A DNA stretch of 17,015 nt from Podaxis mareebaensis (lineage: Eukaryota; Basidiomycota; Agaricomycetes; Agaricales; Agaricaceae), in assembly GCA_018524725.1 (NCBI GenBank), contig JAEUWP010000038.1:1-17015 (forward strand), given 5' to 3'. The notes below the pieces were generated by a model. That model searched no databases, was not told where the DNA came from, and saw only the letters and a program-made list of their open reading frames with translations. The position numbers and the translations under genes are program-made. Below, one piece after another: positions 1 through 8,833 of the stretch (the stretch's first letter is position 1; each line of letters begins with the position of its first letter).

Positions 1-112
1 CTCTCCGGAGAACGGACGGGCGTTCCGCTTCAGGAACTTAATAGTGTCGGGGTGTCTTAGGACAGTATCTCTCCGCACTGAGACGACGTGTAGAAACCGT
101 CTCTACGTAACA
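1..112. mobile_element. CpG-rich end of an LTR-type element (partial)
   Basis: This stretch is rich in CpG, unlike the 6.7 kb that follows, and the change falls right after the bases cgtaaca ending at 112. Beyond 112 the DNA is a CpG-poor LINE fragment whose reading frame is cut at that point. Read on the minus strand the piece begins TGTTACG, a usual LTR start, and the Gypsy LTR at 9245 also begins TGTTAC. On the plus strand it ends in CA, a usual LTR end, so orientation is open. Near the tip, 90-106 can form a 7-bp hairpin (gtagaaa/tctctac, one G-T pair) and 80-85/98-103 form an overlapping inverted repeat (gagacg/cgtctc). I infer a younger LTR element inserted into the old LINE. The other end and the target duplication lie outside the window. 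Confidence 0.5.
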
Positions 113-525
113 TGGTCAGTCACACATTGAGTGAAGCATGTGCAAAGATTAGGGTCAGCACCAAGGCCTAATGAGAGCCAGGTGCTGCCATTGAAGTATT
201 TGGGTTCCAGAGGTTGGTCCATGGAGTTGGTGAGAGAAAGCCAGTTATGGCCTCAGTATTTAGGAATGTTCATCTTTTGCCTCCAGAGAGCAAGGCATTT
301 TGTGGTATAGTGGTTGCAAATATATCCTAAAGAAGTGCAGATAGGGAACTGTGGATTGTTGGGGATGTGCAGTAACTTGGTGAGGTTGTGTGCTTGGAAG
401 TGAACTGACCATTTTTCAAAGGAGGGGACTGACCAGAAATGGATGTTATTGAGGGGGGAGGAAGACAACCACTCTCAGAGAAGAGGGATGACAGCTAGAG
501 CATCCTTGTGAGCACTATGCCCATC
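113..525 (-). pseudogene. LINE ORF2 3' fragment (RNase H and C-terminal part), old copy
   Basis: The minus-strand translation, clearest at 253-468, matches the C-terminal part of the young LINE at 6827-9119. Shared blocks include HFWS.P, ICTSLG, NHYT.KCL and W.QKMN, and downstream the CFTQCVTDH stretch matches its CARFTRCVTNH. DNA similarity continues to about 525 and stops there. The open part covers the end of the RNase H-like domain, with the AHNL motif where RNase H families usually have an Asp, and the start of the C-terminal region. The Cys/His cluster expected next is missing because the CpG-rich tip (1-112) interrupts it. Almost no CpG remains, so this copy is much older than the 6827 copy. 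No start codon or full ORF is present. Identity as a LINE relic is secure; the right-hand edge is approximate. Confidence 0.85.
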
Positions 526-1362
526 TATGGAGCCCTTTGCAGGCACCCCTACCCTTTTGGGTGACATGGAATCAACTTGAGCCAGAACCTGACTATTTTA
601 ACTGTATCAGGCTGACTGGTGTAGGATTTAGTCCTCTCAAGCCAAGGGAGCATTCTCTGACATCCCTTGCTATGGCCCATGGCTTGATCCAGGCACTACC
701 CTGGGGCCACTTCCTGTTACCCAGCAGCTGGTTCAGTATGCCATTAAGACCTGGATCCCCATGCTTAACTGTCTGGGCTCTACACCTTGCAGGCACCACT
801 ACTGGATTGGTTCCTGAGGTCATCCCAGAGGTACATGACATGGGGTCATTGGCCAGCTATCAGCTAACACCCTCAATCCAGAGATTAGGTTATACCTACT
901 AACTACTGGAACTATGCCAAAGCAGACCAGTGGGGAGTATCCTGTTCTGGCTGGCTTTTTTCAGCATGCTTCCAGATCGGACTGTTTTTTCCTCAAATCC
1001 CTCTCTTATAATGCCCTATTTCTAGTAATGGCCTGAGATATACCCTAGATTAAGCTCCTTTACCAAGGGAGCACCACCACCTTCAGCCAGTATATCGGAC
1101 TTGGGTGGAGCACACAGCTTAGTCACACCATTACAGTGTGACATCACTACATGACTTGCTGCATGGCTGAGTAATTTACCCACACTAGCCTGGGAGATCT
1201 CTCCCTGGGCACTTGAAAGCCAGCTTAACCCCAGAGGGTACCAGTGATCAGTGTGCCCAGAACCACCTGAGACCCAAACAGGACCATACAACCATTTTGG
1301 AGTCACCCAAGATTATTGCTAAGCAACCATGCTTCATGCACTGGTAGCCCCCAAAGAAATGC
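526..1362. other. Unassigned CpG-poor repeat DNA between LINE fragment and tRNA-like head
   Basis: No protein family is recognisable in any of the six frames. Short open frames exist on both strands (537-902 plus, 1022-1306 minus) but they resemble no retrotransposon domain I know and carry no motifs. Some of it, next to 1363, is probably the body of the SINE whose tRNA-like head lies at 1363-1449. Visible structures are an inverted repeat at 1122-1142 (gtcacac/gtgtgac, loop 7) and an 11-bp direct repeat, ttgcaggcacc, at 537-547 and 787-797. Three of the few CpGs in this CpG-poor region fall at about 977, 1096 and 1436. Likely a mixture of decayed repeats. Confidence 0.5.
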
Positions 1363-1449
1363 ATCCCCAGGGGTTTGAACCCAGGACCACACAGCTGAAA
1401 GGTCTGGCAGGAATTAAGCCTACATCCAAACCCCTCGACCATATGGCCC
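1363..1449 (-). mobile_element. tRNA-Leu(UAA)-like head of a SINE
   Basis: Read on the minus strand this stretch has the layout of a class II tRNA. A box A-like TGGTCGAGGGG is at 1431-1441 and a perfect box B, GGTTCAAACCC, at 1371-1381, about 50 bases apart as in tRNAs with a long variable arm. Between them GTAGG (1419-1423) pairs with CCTGC (1407-1411) around the 7-base loop CTTAATT, giving anticodon TAA at 1414-1416 (leucine). The 5' arm has 26 bases before the anticodon stem, as expected. The 3' acceptor side does not pair with the 5' side (GGGCCAT) and one T-stem pair is lost, so it is not a working tRNA gene. It sits exactly where the Copia gag reading frame stops making sense. I infer a tRNA-derived SINE, promoter end at 1449, body running left. 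Confidence 0.6.
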
Positions 1450-2037
1450 AGTGACAAAAGCCTGGTGCACAGAAGCTCTGTCAAGTTTGTCAAGGAGGAG
1501 GAGTGAGGAGATGAAAGAAGCAAATTCTTCTGATGGTAAGGCTTGAATTAGGGCCATAGAAGCAAGTTCTTCATCTAGTTGGTCAAGGATGAAGGCTGGA
1601 AGACAAAGATCTTTGATTTTCTTTGCAGTTTCTTCAACTCTGTTGATGAGGGATTGTAGGGACTCTTTCTCAAGCTTCCAGATGCTAAATAGGTCATCAT
1701 AGGCATTGAATCTCATCCCTAGATGCTTCTAGAGGTATACAGACTGCAGGGAATTCTACATCTTCACAGGATTATCCTGGATGTTGTTGAAATGGATCCT
1801 CTGGTCAGCCTCAACCATGAGGAAGAGCTAACCAGCTGCCTTGTCTGCCTTAGCCTCCCAGGCATCTCTGGCCTGAACCTCAGCCTCTGAGGGAGTGGAG
1901 GCCATAATGGGAGTAGTGAGCTTGCCTGAGACTAATCTCCAAAGCCCTGCTGCTCTCAACCATGCTTCCATCTCTCCAGTCCATGTTCCATAGTTGGTAG
2001 AGTTAAGTTTGGTGAAATTTGGGCCTCCAGATGACAT
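1450..2037 (-). pseudogene. Copia Gag (UBN2-type) pseudogene
   Basis: The minus-strand frame starts at an ATG at 2037, about 120 bases after the primer binding site, and stays in one frame to about 1450 (some 195 codons). The N-terminus MSSGGPNFTKLNSTNYGTW is the usual start of Copia Gag, with a tryptophan-rich region (WLRAAGLWRLV) and then RFNAYDDLFSI, ESLQSLINRVEE and ELASMALIQALP, all typical of the gag-polypeptide/UBN2 family. Gag packages the element RNA into virus-like particles in the cytoplasm. Three in-frame TAG stops break it: at 1828-1830, where families have Trp, and two more between 1745 and 1725. The frame loses meaning after the AFVT residues near 1450, where the SINE head begins. 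The zinc knuckle normally found downstream is not seen. Not functional. Confidence 0.88.
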
Positions 2038-2156
2038 TATAGTGAGTAGGAGAGAGGTGAGAGCAAAGGAGAGGGTGTAGAAGAGAGGAGAGAGTGTTGA
2101 GAGTGAGAAAAAGGAATATAGATGATGAAAATCAATATTTAGGCTGTTATAGCTTG

Positions 2157-2168
2157 GGGCCCATAACC
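2157..2168 (-). other. Copia primer binding site, internal initiator-tRNA-Met match
   Basis: Directly after the LTR end (…TTTACA) the minus strand reads GGTTATGGGCCC. This is the same 12 bases I know from the start of the internal region of Drosophila copia, where an internal fragment of initiator tRNA-Met, not its 3' end, primes reverse transcription. Position and sequence both fit. It is one of the few pieces of this element still intact. Confidence 0.75.
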
Positions 2169-2377
2169 TGTAAAGAAAGGAGAGTGTAGGGGAACCAGAG
2201 ACAGTCCTAACAGCAAAGAAACAGAATGATTTGATTAGGAGAGTGACCAGGAATCACTAAAACAAACTGTGGATGACTATAAGAGACTATAAGGAGTTCT
2301 AGGCAATTCAGGCTCACCTGTGGATGACTGTAAGAGACTGAAGTCTCCAACATCCACAGGCCTCTCTAAGTCCAACA
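2169..2377 (-). repeat. Copia 5' LTR, 209 bp
   Basis: On the minus strand the segment starts TGTTGGA and ends TTTACA, the TG…CA ends of an LTR, and is followed at once by the primer binding site. TGTTGGA is a common Copia LTR start. Inside it are two imperfect copies of a 23-base direct repeat (2267-2289 and 2318-2340, 51 bases apart, centred on ggatgact.taagagact). No second LTR lies in the window, so the ends rest on motif and position only. Confidence 0.65.
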
Positions 2378-2451
2378 TATTATCTAACTACAGAGTCTAT
2401 CTACTTTGGGACTGTGAGAGGATCAATCAATCACATCTAATCTAACAGGAG

Positions 2452-3135
2452 TCACATTACCACCTTCTCAATGTCTATTCTGACAATGAGAAAACTGCTG
2501 TCTGGGTCCTTGCTAAGATCTCAGATTGTCTGCCACCTATGAATTATATGGGAGGAGATTTTAATCTCCAGTCAAGTGTGTGGGAAGAGACATATCCCTC
2601 CCACCACTATTGGTCTCAGACACTGCTGGATACAGCTTCTGACCTCAGCCTGGACCTGGCTCAGCCTCAGGTCCCCAGTCCAACTTGCTTTCCTTTCAGG
2701 GCATCAAATTGCCCCTCAGTGATTGACCTAATGTTTGTCCCAATCCAGAATGCTCTCACATTACATTGCAGCATTGAGCTCTCTCTCAAGGGATCATTTG
2801 ATCATGCTCCCCTCATTATCCAGCTCCCCATTGAACAAGTTACTCTGGGGGAAACCAGGTGGGCATTGCTTAGGGAGTCAGAGGAGGAAATGGACTTCCT
2901 CATAATGTGTTCAGAGGGTGTGTCTGCATTGGTAGACAGACTGCCTCAAACCCCAGACCAGATTGAGGAGATGGCCTTGGCCATAGCTGAGATCTTCTCT
3001 AGGGCATGGGATTCCTGTGCCAAAGAGGTCAATATAGTGTTGCAATCCAAACCATGGTGGAATGGAATGTGTCAAGAAGTGCTCACTCATTATAGGACCT
3101 CTGGGTCCCCTAAGGATTGGGCAGAATTCAGGTAA
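2452..3135 (+). pseudogene. LINE ORF2 segment 1: endonuclease/exonuclease/phosphatase domain
   Basis: The frame reads HLLNVYSDNEK (from 2461), then MGGDFN at about 2545-2562, the catalytic GDFN block of apurinic-type LINE endonucleases. VIDLMFVP (about 2720-2743) and SFDHAPL (about 2788-2808) follow, matching the usual S.IDL.f and SDH blocks; the catalytic His is kept. The domain nicks target DNA to prime reverse transcription. About the first 100 residues, including the usual N-terminal catalytic Asn and Glu, are missing, so nuclease activity is lost. The rest (to 3132) is the linker before RT, with KPWWN near 3048, typical of this clade. A TAA at 3133-3135 ends the open stretch, and the same frame goes on with more stops. 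The frame begins in the middle of a domain, so no start is proposed. Confidence 0.88.
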
Positions 3136-4360
3136 GCCACTAAGGCAGTTAAATAGGCCTTCTTCAATGAGAAGATCATAGAGATTGCTAACACCAACAA
3201 ATGGCCATGGAACCTAATGGACTGAGTCAAACAGCATAAACTTCCTGCAGTGGAGGCCATTAGCTATGATGGCCACCCATGCCATGATCTTGATGCCCTG
3301 TGGGATGTACTACACAACACATACAATGCAGCATCAGACAGACAGCCTGATGTGCATATCTCTGACCCTCTCCTAGTATTGCCTGCCTGAAACTGGGTCC
3401 CCTTCTCATATCTGGAGCTCACTGAAGTACTATTGGCATGTTCCTCATCATCTGCCCTGGGCCCAGACCATGTGATGTGGTCTCACCTGAAAGACATTAT
3501 CATGAGTGATCAATGCTGCAATATGTTCCTCACTCTGGCCAATGCCTGCCTGTCAGTTGGGCATTGGCCAAGGCACTTCAAGAAATCTGTCTCAGTAGTA
3601 ATCCCTAAACTGGGAAAGCCTTCATATTCCATACCAAAGGCATTCAGACCTATTGTGCTTCTGAACACTCTTGGCAAACTGATCAAGAAGATGCTGTCCA
3701 AGTGTCTTCAGTTTGACTCCATTAAATATAGGGTCTTTCATCCTAATCAGCTCAGTGGGGTGTGACAGAGGTCTACTGAAGATGCAGGGCTATTCCTTAC
3801 CCATGTTATGAGAAGCAGCTGGGCTAAGAGTCTCAAAATGAGTATAGTTGCTTTTGACATCACTTAGTTTTTTCCATCATTAAACCATGATATGCTCATG
3901 GCCATCCTAAACAGGTAGGGATTCCCCCCAAATGTGGGGAGGTTCTTTGCTTCTTACCTCATGGGGCATGCCACCTCCTACCTTTGGGGTAATTCTCCTT
4001 GAACCCTATGGACACAAATGTGGGTGTAGGGCAGGGTTTGGCCTTGTTCCCCATGCTCTCCACACTATACCTCACTCCCCTGATGAAACTGTTTGACAGG
4101 GAGGCAGTATAGCTCCAGATCACCCTCCTCTCCTATGTGGATGATGGCACATTCATCACTCAAGCCAGAAGCTGGGCAGATAACTTGTAAGCACTTCAGA
4201 GTGCCTACACAATTATATTTAGACTGTTTGTTGCTTTCACCCTGGCCTTGGAACATTCCAAGTCAGAGCTTTATCACTTCTCCTGGAAACTGGGAGATAA
4301 CAACCCCCTGATTGATCTGGGCTTTGCCCCATTCACTGGAGACACTCCTCTTTGACCCAA
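3136..4360 (+). pseudogene. LINE ORF2 segment 2: reverse transcriptase core
   Basis: Frame 1 carries the fingers/palm blocks: ALGPDHV (about 3460), SVVIPKLGKP (near 3590), FRPIVLLNTLGKLIKK and VAFDI (near 3850), the latter holding the first catalytic Asp. Frame 3 then carries VGVGQG (near 4020) and the catalytic YVDD at 4134-4145, so a frameshift lies at about 3995-4008. Stops appear at several points, among them one after HPNQLSGV (3763-3765) and one after VAFDIT where related proteins have a Gln. The enzyme copies element RNA at the nicked target. The catalytic Asp residues remain in the conceptual sequence, but the gene cannot make them in one chain. Confidence 0.9.
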
Positions 4361-5575
4361 GCCATACTGGTGGTATCTGGGTTTTTACTTTGATTGACAT
4401 CTCTCATTCAAAGAGCATGTCAGGTATTACTCTACCAAGTCCCTGTCAACTGTAAAGGCAATGGAAATGTTGGGCAATTCCTTGTATAGGCTGACCTCAG
4501 ATTAGAAGTGCACACTCTACAGAGCTTGTGTGGTACCCATAGCTACATATGGGTTCCACCTTTGGTATTACCTAGGAGCTCACAATAAACAGCTCCTTAG
4601 GTCACTCTCTGTGTTGCAGTGTAAAGCTGTGCTTTGGATTATTGGGGCATTTTGAATGTCCCCCACTGGAAGGAGTGAGGCTCTAGTAGGCCTTATTCCC
4701 TTCCACCTGCATCTCAAGAAGCTTGCTGAATAAGCATGCTTCTGCCTCCAGACCCTCTCCCCTAATCATGTACTTAGGGCATTGTTGGGAGAAGAATTCT
4801 CAATGGGAATGATGCCACACCCCAGATCTATTGCCCTCATGTCACCTAGACAGCATAAGAAGGCAGGTGGCCCCCTTGTCTCCTTTAATGAGAGGTTGGA
4901 CAAAATTAGCAAATGTTTCAAGCCAGATGCTGACAAAGCCTGGCCTGGACATCATCTCCTCAATTGGTTTCAGGATTAGATTGAGTTTTGGACTGTGCCC
5001 TAGGACATGGAGGACTGGGCCAGGTATATACAGTAGATGGAGGGTGTCCTGAGAGGGGTTCCTATTGTGGCACTGACACTAGTTGGCCCACACACAGCTT
5101 CTACCAGACTGTATTGGTGGCTCTGGTCTATCACTGTAGAAACCTGGTCAATGCAACCAGGAGGGCAGTAGATGATGTTACTGCCCCAGATGTAGAACTT
5201 TTCACTATCTGGCTGGCACTTGCCCAGGTAACAAGCCTTGAAGGTGTCAATACTATTTTGGTCTAGATGGATTCGATGGCTTTGGCTAGGCAAGCCTTGG
5301 ACCCCTCTCCTATGTCAGGGCAGGCACATGCCCTGGCAATCATTCACCTTCTTTCTCCATGGTTGTCCTAACTGAGAAGGAGGATCTAATTCTGGGAGGT
5401 CCCCTTGGGGGATTCCTGGAAGGTTTATGGGATGGCCCATGAGCATGCTTCTACCCTCCCACCTGTGGCTATAGGGACACAGATGGTCTAGTCATTGAAT
5501 CAACAGCTGAAAAACATTGTTAATTCCTGCCTTGACACCTGGAAAGCTGTCTTCCAGGAGCCAAAATACAGTCTT
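4361..5575 (+). pseudogene. LINE ORF2 segment 3: RT thumb and RNase H-like domain
   Basis: Frame 3 continues with YLGFYFD, SFKEHVRYYSTKSLSTV and ACVVPIATYGFHLWY (4380-4570), all matching the young LINE, and stays mostly open to 4979. From about 4985 the sense moves to frame 2: CGTDTS (first RNase H Asp, near 5065), PDVELFTIWLAL (Glu, near 5190) and MDSMALARQAL (Asp, near 5268). Later SWKVYGMAHEHA (near 5420) occupies the place of the last RNase H Asp but has His. The frame then reads LKNIVNSCLDTW up to about 5575, where the family match ends; the C-terminal Cys/His cluster is not found. RNase H removes RNA from the RNA-DNA hybrid. There is a stop between the second and third motif. Confidence 0.82.
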
Positions 5576-5804
5576 GTCTCAGTAACTACCACTATTATCT
5601 CAGTGGTTCAGTTGCTCATAGTACAAGGAATACACCAACTCATTCTAATCCAGTATGAAAGACTCTAAGGAATCTAGCAGCTTCCTTGGAGGTGTCAAGA
5701 AGACCACTACTAGTATCTGATCTGGCTTTGTTCATTGTTGGCATTCTAGTGCTAGCTTAATGCCCTCCACTACTTAACCTTGAGAGGCATCTGAAGGCCC
5801 TTTC
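5576..5804. other. Unassigned stretch between LINE and ORF1-like remnant
   Basis: No clear domain is seen. One frame (about 5578-5660) is faintly like the region that follows RNase H in this LINE clade, but it is too decayed to claim. No poly(A) tail or direct repeat marks the end of the LINE here. Confidence 0.4.
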
Positions 5805-6826
5805 ATGGGCATAGAGAACAGAGAGGACTTTATTCACAAGCCCCCTTTGCCTATACCAACTCTTGGAACCAAGCATTCCATCTCCACTGATCAACTGCTT
5901 TTCACTCAGACTCACAAGAGCCTAAAAGTTCATAATGATGACAATGCTGCCTTTTCAATTCACTCAGCTGAAGAAGAGGATTCACAATCTGATGGAGGTC
6001 TTTCTACCCCTTGATCTATCCATCCTTCCCTTGTGCCAGTTCACAAGGAACTTGATATGTCCCCTGAGATTGCTCCTTCCTCACACCAGGTTCTATCTCC
6101 TGCCTAAGCCATCACTGCCTCACACAGCTTCATTCCTCTTACCCCAGGAGCTGCCTAGGATGACTCTCAACTCTCTGACCCTCTCCCTGCACTTCCCTCC
6201 TTCACTCCTCTCTCTCCCCTTTCCAATATGCAGCCTCATGTTGATATGCAGCTGACCCATGGAATGGATTGGTCATCCATCTGTAACTCCCTCAGTGACA
6301 CCTTGTGCAACATAGACATCACAAACACCAATGACATCATGGGGCTAAATTGCCTCACTTCCCTTTTGAGCTTTGTCTCATCTTATCTCACCAATTGGGC
6401 TGATAAAGGTGACTTATCAACATTTGAAGGCACTCCTCACCTCATCTGTATTCTCCAAACCATTGCACATTCCAACCAATTGTGCAACAAAACTGTACCC
6501 TTTAATGATCATAGATTAAAACTCTATAATTTTATCTCTATGCAATTCCTGCCATCCCACACCCCCCCCCTACCCCTACACCCATGTCCACTGGTCACTG
6601 TAACTCTCATCAGACTGAAAAGGCACCAGCTGTGTCCTCCCCTTCCCTAAAAAACACTACTGGGCAGTCCCAGAGCTCTCCCCTTATTCCTTCTGATGTC
6701 ATTGGGCAGTCCCAAGACTCAGACTTGCAATTCACCAAGGACACAGCATGAGCAATCACCCTCTCTCAACTCCCACCTATGGACTCCAATAAACCAGGTG
6801 AGTTTTCCAGTTCCAACATTGATACT
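5805..6826 (+). pseudogene. ORF1-like (LINE Gag-like) pseudogene, 5' part, split by young LINE
   Basis: Frame 3 starts at an ATG at 5805 and reads an acidic, Ser/Pro-rich, low-complexity N-terminus (HSAEEEDSQSDGG), then, after stops at 6012-6014 and later, a more folded-looking part (6228-6650: DWSSICNSLSDTLCNID, LLSFVSSYLTNWADKG). After 6650 the sense moves to another frame and leads to MDSNKPGEFSSSNIDT at 6779-6826. The young LINE interrupts it here. Skipping that insertion, the text goes on at 9135 and reaches PSLWSTV near 9212-9232. A disordered Ser/Pro-rich chain ending in a tryptophan block like this resembles ORF1 of fungal LINEs, which binds element RNA. No zinc knuckle is visible because a Gypsy LTR starts at 9245. 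The assignment to LINE ORF1 is an inference; a decayed gene of another kind is possible. Confidence 0.45.
6812..6826 (+). repeat. Target-site duplication, left copy
   Basis: The 15 bases tccaacattgatact here are repeated exactly at 9120-9134, right after the poly(A) tail. They bracket the young LINE and are the duplication made when it inserted. Confidence 0.93.
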
Positions 6827-8833
6827 ACAAATCAGTTATCTCCAAAGTTTTCCGCTTCAGTTGGCGTTGGTCAAGGTTCAGCACTTTCCCCCATTCTCAC
6901 CACCCTCTCTCTTTCCCCTTTTATGTTTAAATTTTCCAACGATCCGCGTTGTAAAATAGTTTCCTTTGTTGACGATGGACTTATTGTGGTTCAATCAGAC
7001 TCCTTTACTACTAACTGCCGCCTTCTATCACAGGTTTACAAGAACTGTGAAGACTACCTCAACCGCCTTGGCTTCGTTCTCGAAAGAGACAAAACCCAGG
7101 CATTCCATTTCTCCAATCGACCCTCCCATGACCCCAATCCCCCCGTCATCATCGACGACTCATTCACCATTAATCCCAAACCCTTCCTACGTTACCTAGG
7201 CTTCTGGTTCGACAGAAGTCTCTCCTTCAAAGAACACGTTCGCTTTTATTCGACTAAAGCGCTATCCACCGTCCGTTGCATGTGAATGCTTGGCAATTCC
7301 GTCCGCGGCCTCTCTCCCCTTCATAAGCGGCTTTTATATCGATCTTGCGTCATCCCTATCGCAATCTATGGATTCTGCCTATGGTTCAACCATAACGCCA
7401 GATACCGCGGACTGATCAAGTCCCTACAACACATGCAACGCCAAGCTGCCTTATGGATTACTGGTGCATTCTGTACCACTCCCTCTGGTGGGGTCGAGGC
7501 CATTGCTGGTCTCATCCCCATTCAACTCCATCTATTCAAACTAGCGAAACGATGTTCCCTTCGATTCCACACCCTCCCCTCCTCCCATCCCCTCAAACTC
7601 CTCACACACGATGTCGATCCCCTAGACGTGCACCATACCAAACAGCGCTCAACAGCGCTTGATTTTGTCTCAGACGCTCAACTGGTCACAGATCAGTTCC
7701 AGCGTCTCCATCCAAGCGCCAAACCTGGCCAGCACCTGCTGGACTTGTTTAGCGATCAAATTAAATTCATCGAATGCCCTGACCCTTTGAAAGAAGGTGC
7801 CATGGCGCTTCACATTGCCAACACTTCTCGTGCCCGAGATTCCGCCTTCTCCTCCCCTGTCTCTCTCCTCGTAGCTACAGATGGTTCTGTCCCCCCTAAT
7901 TCCTCCCTCTCTGCCACTTCCGCCTTTTTTGTTTTCAACTCTTCTGAAACTGACATCCTTTCTTCCTCTGTTCACCCTTGTGGTGAGGTTACTTCATCTG
8001 ATTCCAAATCTTATGCTCTCCGACTCGGTCTCTTTTCCTCTATCTCTCACTCCCAACCTCTTAACTCGTCTTTGATTGTTGTTTTCACAGACTCAATTGC
8101 CTCGGCTAAACTTTTATTTTCTTATAGACCCCACAGTGCTCACCCGGACTCCATCGCAGTCGCTCCCCTTCTCCACTCCTGGCTCTCTTCCTCTCCCCTT
8201 AACCATATCCACTTCTGGTCCATTCCCTCATCTGCTAATTGGTCTATCCACCACAAGGCGCATACCCTCGCAAAGTCCCTTCGCCTTCCTAACCCGCGTC
8301 GTCAACCCATCTGCACCTCCCTCGGATTCGTTCGCAACCACTATACTCAAAAATGCCTGTCCAACTGGCAACAAAAAATGAACGATCCATCCTACCATGG
8401 TCACAACTGGCTTTCCTTACTCAACCCCGCGGCACAACCCCTTCAGCCCAAGTACACCAAAGGCGGAACTTGGCTAAATTCGCCTCTCGGAAAGAACGCC
8501 CAACTATGCGCGCGCTTCACGCGCTGCGTTACCAATCATGCGCCCATTGGCGCCTTTCGACAGCGCTTCTTCCCTGGGTGCCACATTACCTCTTGCCCCT
8601 GTGGCGAGCCACTCGAGACTCGTGATCATCTACTTGACGATTGCCCCCGTTTCCGTTACCCAGTAGGAGAACGCAATGGCTTCTACTGGGTCATACAATT
8701 CTTAGACCAAAACCCCGCGGCATTTTCTTTCGCTGACCAGATTCAAGGACCCATCACAATAGAGGAGTTCGCCACCCGCCGCCTCAACAGAAGAGAGCGA
8801 CTTGCAAGAAACGGAGTACCCGATGTTCACTGA
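6827..8833 (+). pseudogene. LINE ORF2 C-terminal two-thirds: RT, RNase H-like and CCHC regions
   Basis: One frame runs from the insertion border to a TGA at 8831-8833 (about 668 codons) with a single internal TGA at 7283-7285. The tail from 7286 is open for 515 codons. It enters RT just before VGVGQGSALSP; catalytic FVDD follows near 6965. Next come YLGFWFD and HVRFYSTKALSTV of the thumb, an RNase H-like domain with ATDGS (near 7877) and VFTDS (near 8084), and a C-terminal CPCG…ETRDHLL..C cluster (near 8597-8645), typical of LINE ORF2 proteins. The usual RNase H Glu is not obvious, and the last Asp position reads WSIHHKAHTLAK, with His. The internal TGA lies where the sister LINE has an open codon and fits CGA to TGA. 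The frame continues upstream of 6827 only by chance, so that ATG is not a real start. Confidence 0.9.

Larger units (their letters stand above)
1450..2377 (-). mobile_element. Ty1/Copia element, 5' part only
   Basis: On the minus strand the order is LTR (2377 to 2169), primer binding site (2168-2157), a leader of about 120 bases and a broken gag (2037 to about 1450). Protease, integrase, RT and the 3' LTR are absent, and the element is cut at the tRNA-like SINE head. It has almost no CpG, so it belongs to the old layer. Confidence 0.8.
2452..5575 (+). mobile_element. Old Tad1-type LINE, ORF2 region, 5'-truncated and frame-broken
   Basis: A single LINE ORF2 can be followed in order: endonuclease (frame 1), reverse transcriptase (frame 1, then frame 3 from about 4000), RNase H (frame 2 from about 4985). 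ORF1 and the first part of the endonuclease are missing. No poly(A) tail or target duplication could be found. The RT shares blocks such as HVR.YSTK.LSTV and MLGNS with the young LINE at 6827 but differs in RNase H, so it is a related but separate family. Confidence 0.85.

Noticed and set aside
690..790. Minus-strand text with agttaagc and gctgggtaacagg, faintly like the 5S rRNA internal promoter
   Set aside because: The 50 bases that should precede box A show no 5S similarity, and the match is limited to a few short words.
537..902. 121-codon plus-strand open frame
   Set aside because: No recognisable domain, overlaps an equally open minus-strand frame, and lies in decayed repeat DNA.
1363..1449. 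Functional tRNA-Leu gene
   Set aside because: Acceptor ends do not pair and one T-stem pair is lost; better explained as a SINE head.
6779..6826. ATG at 6779 as the start of the LINE RT frame
   Set aside because: It belongs to the older sequence at the insertion site, left of the LINE border; the frames agree only by chance.
7670..7975. 101-codon minus-strand open frame opposite LINE ORF2
   Set aside because: Shadow of the plus-strand ORF2, in low-complexity pyrimidine-rich DNA; no independent support.
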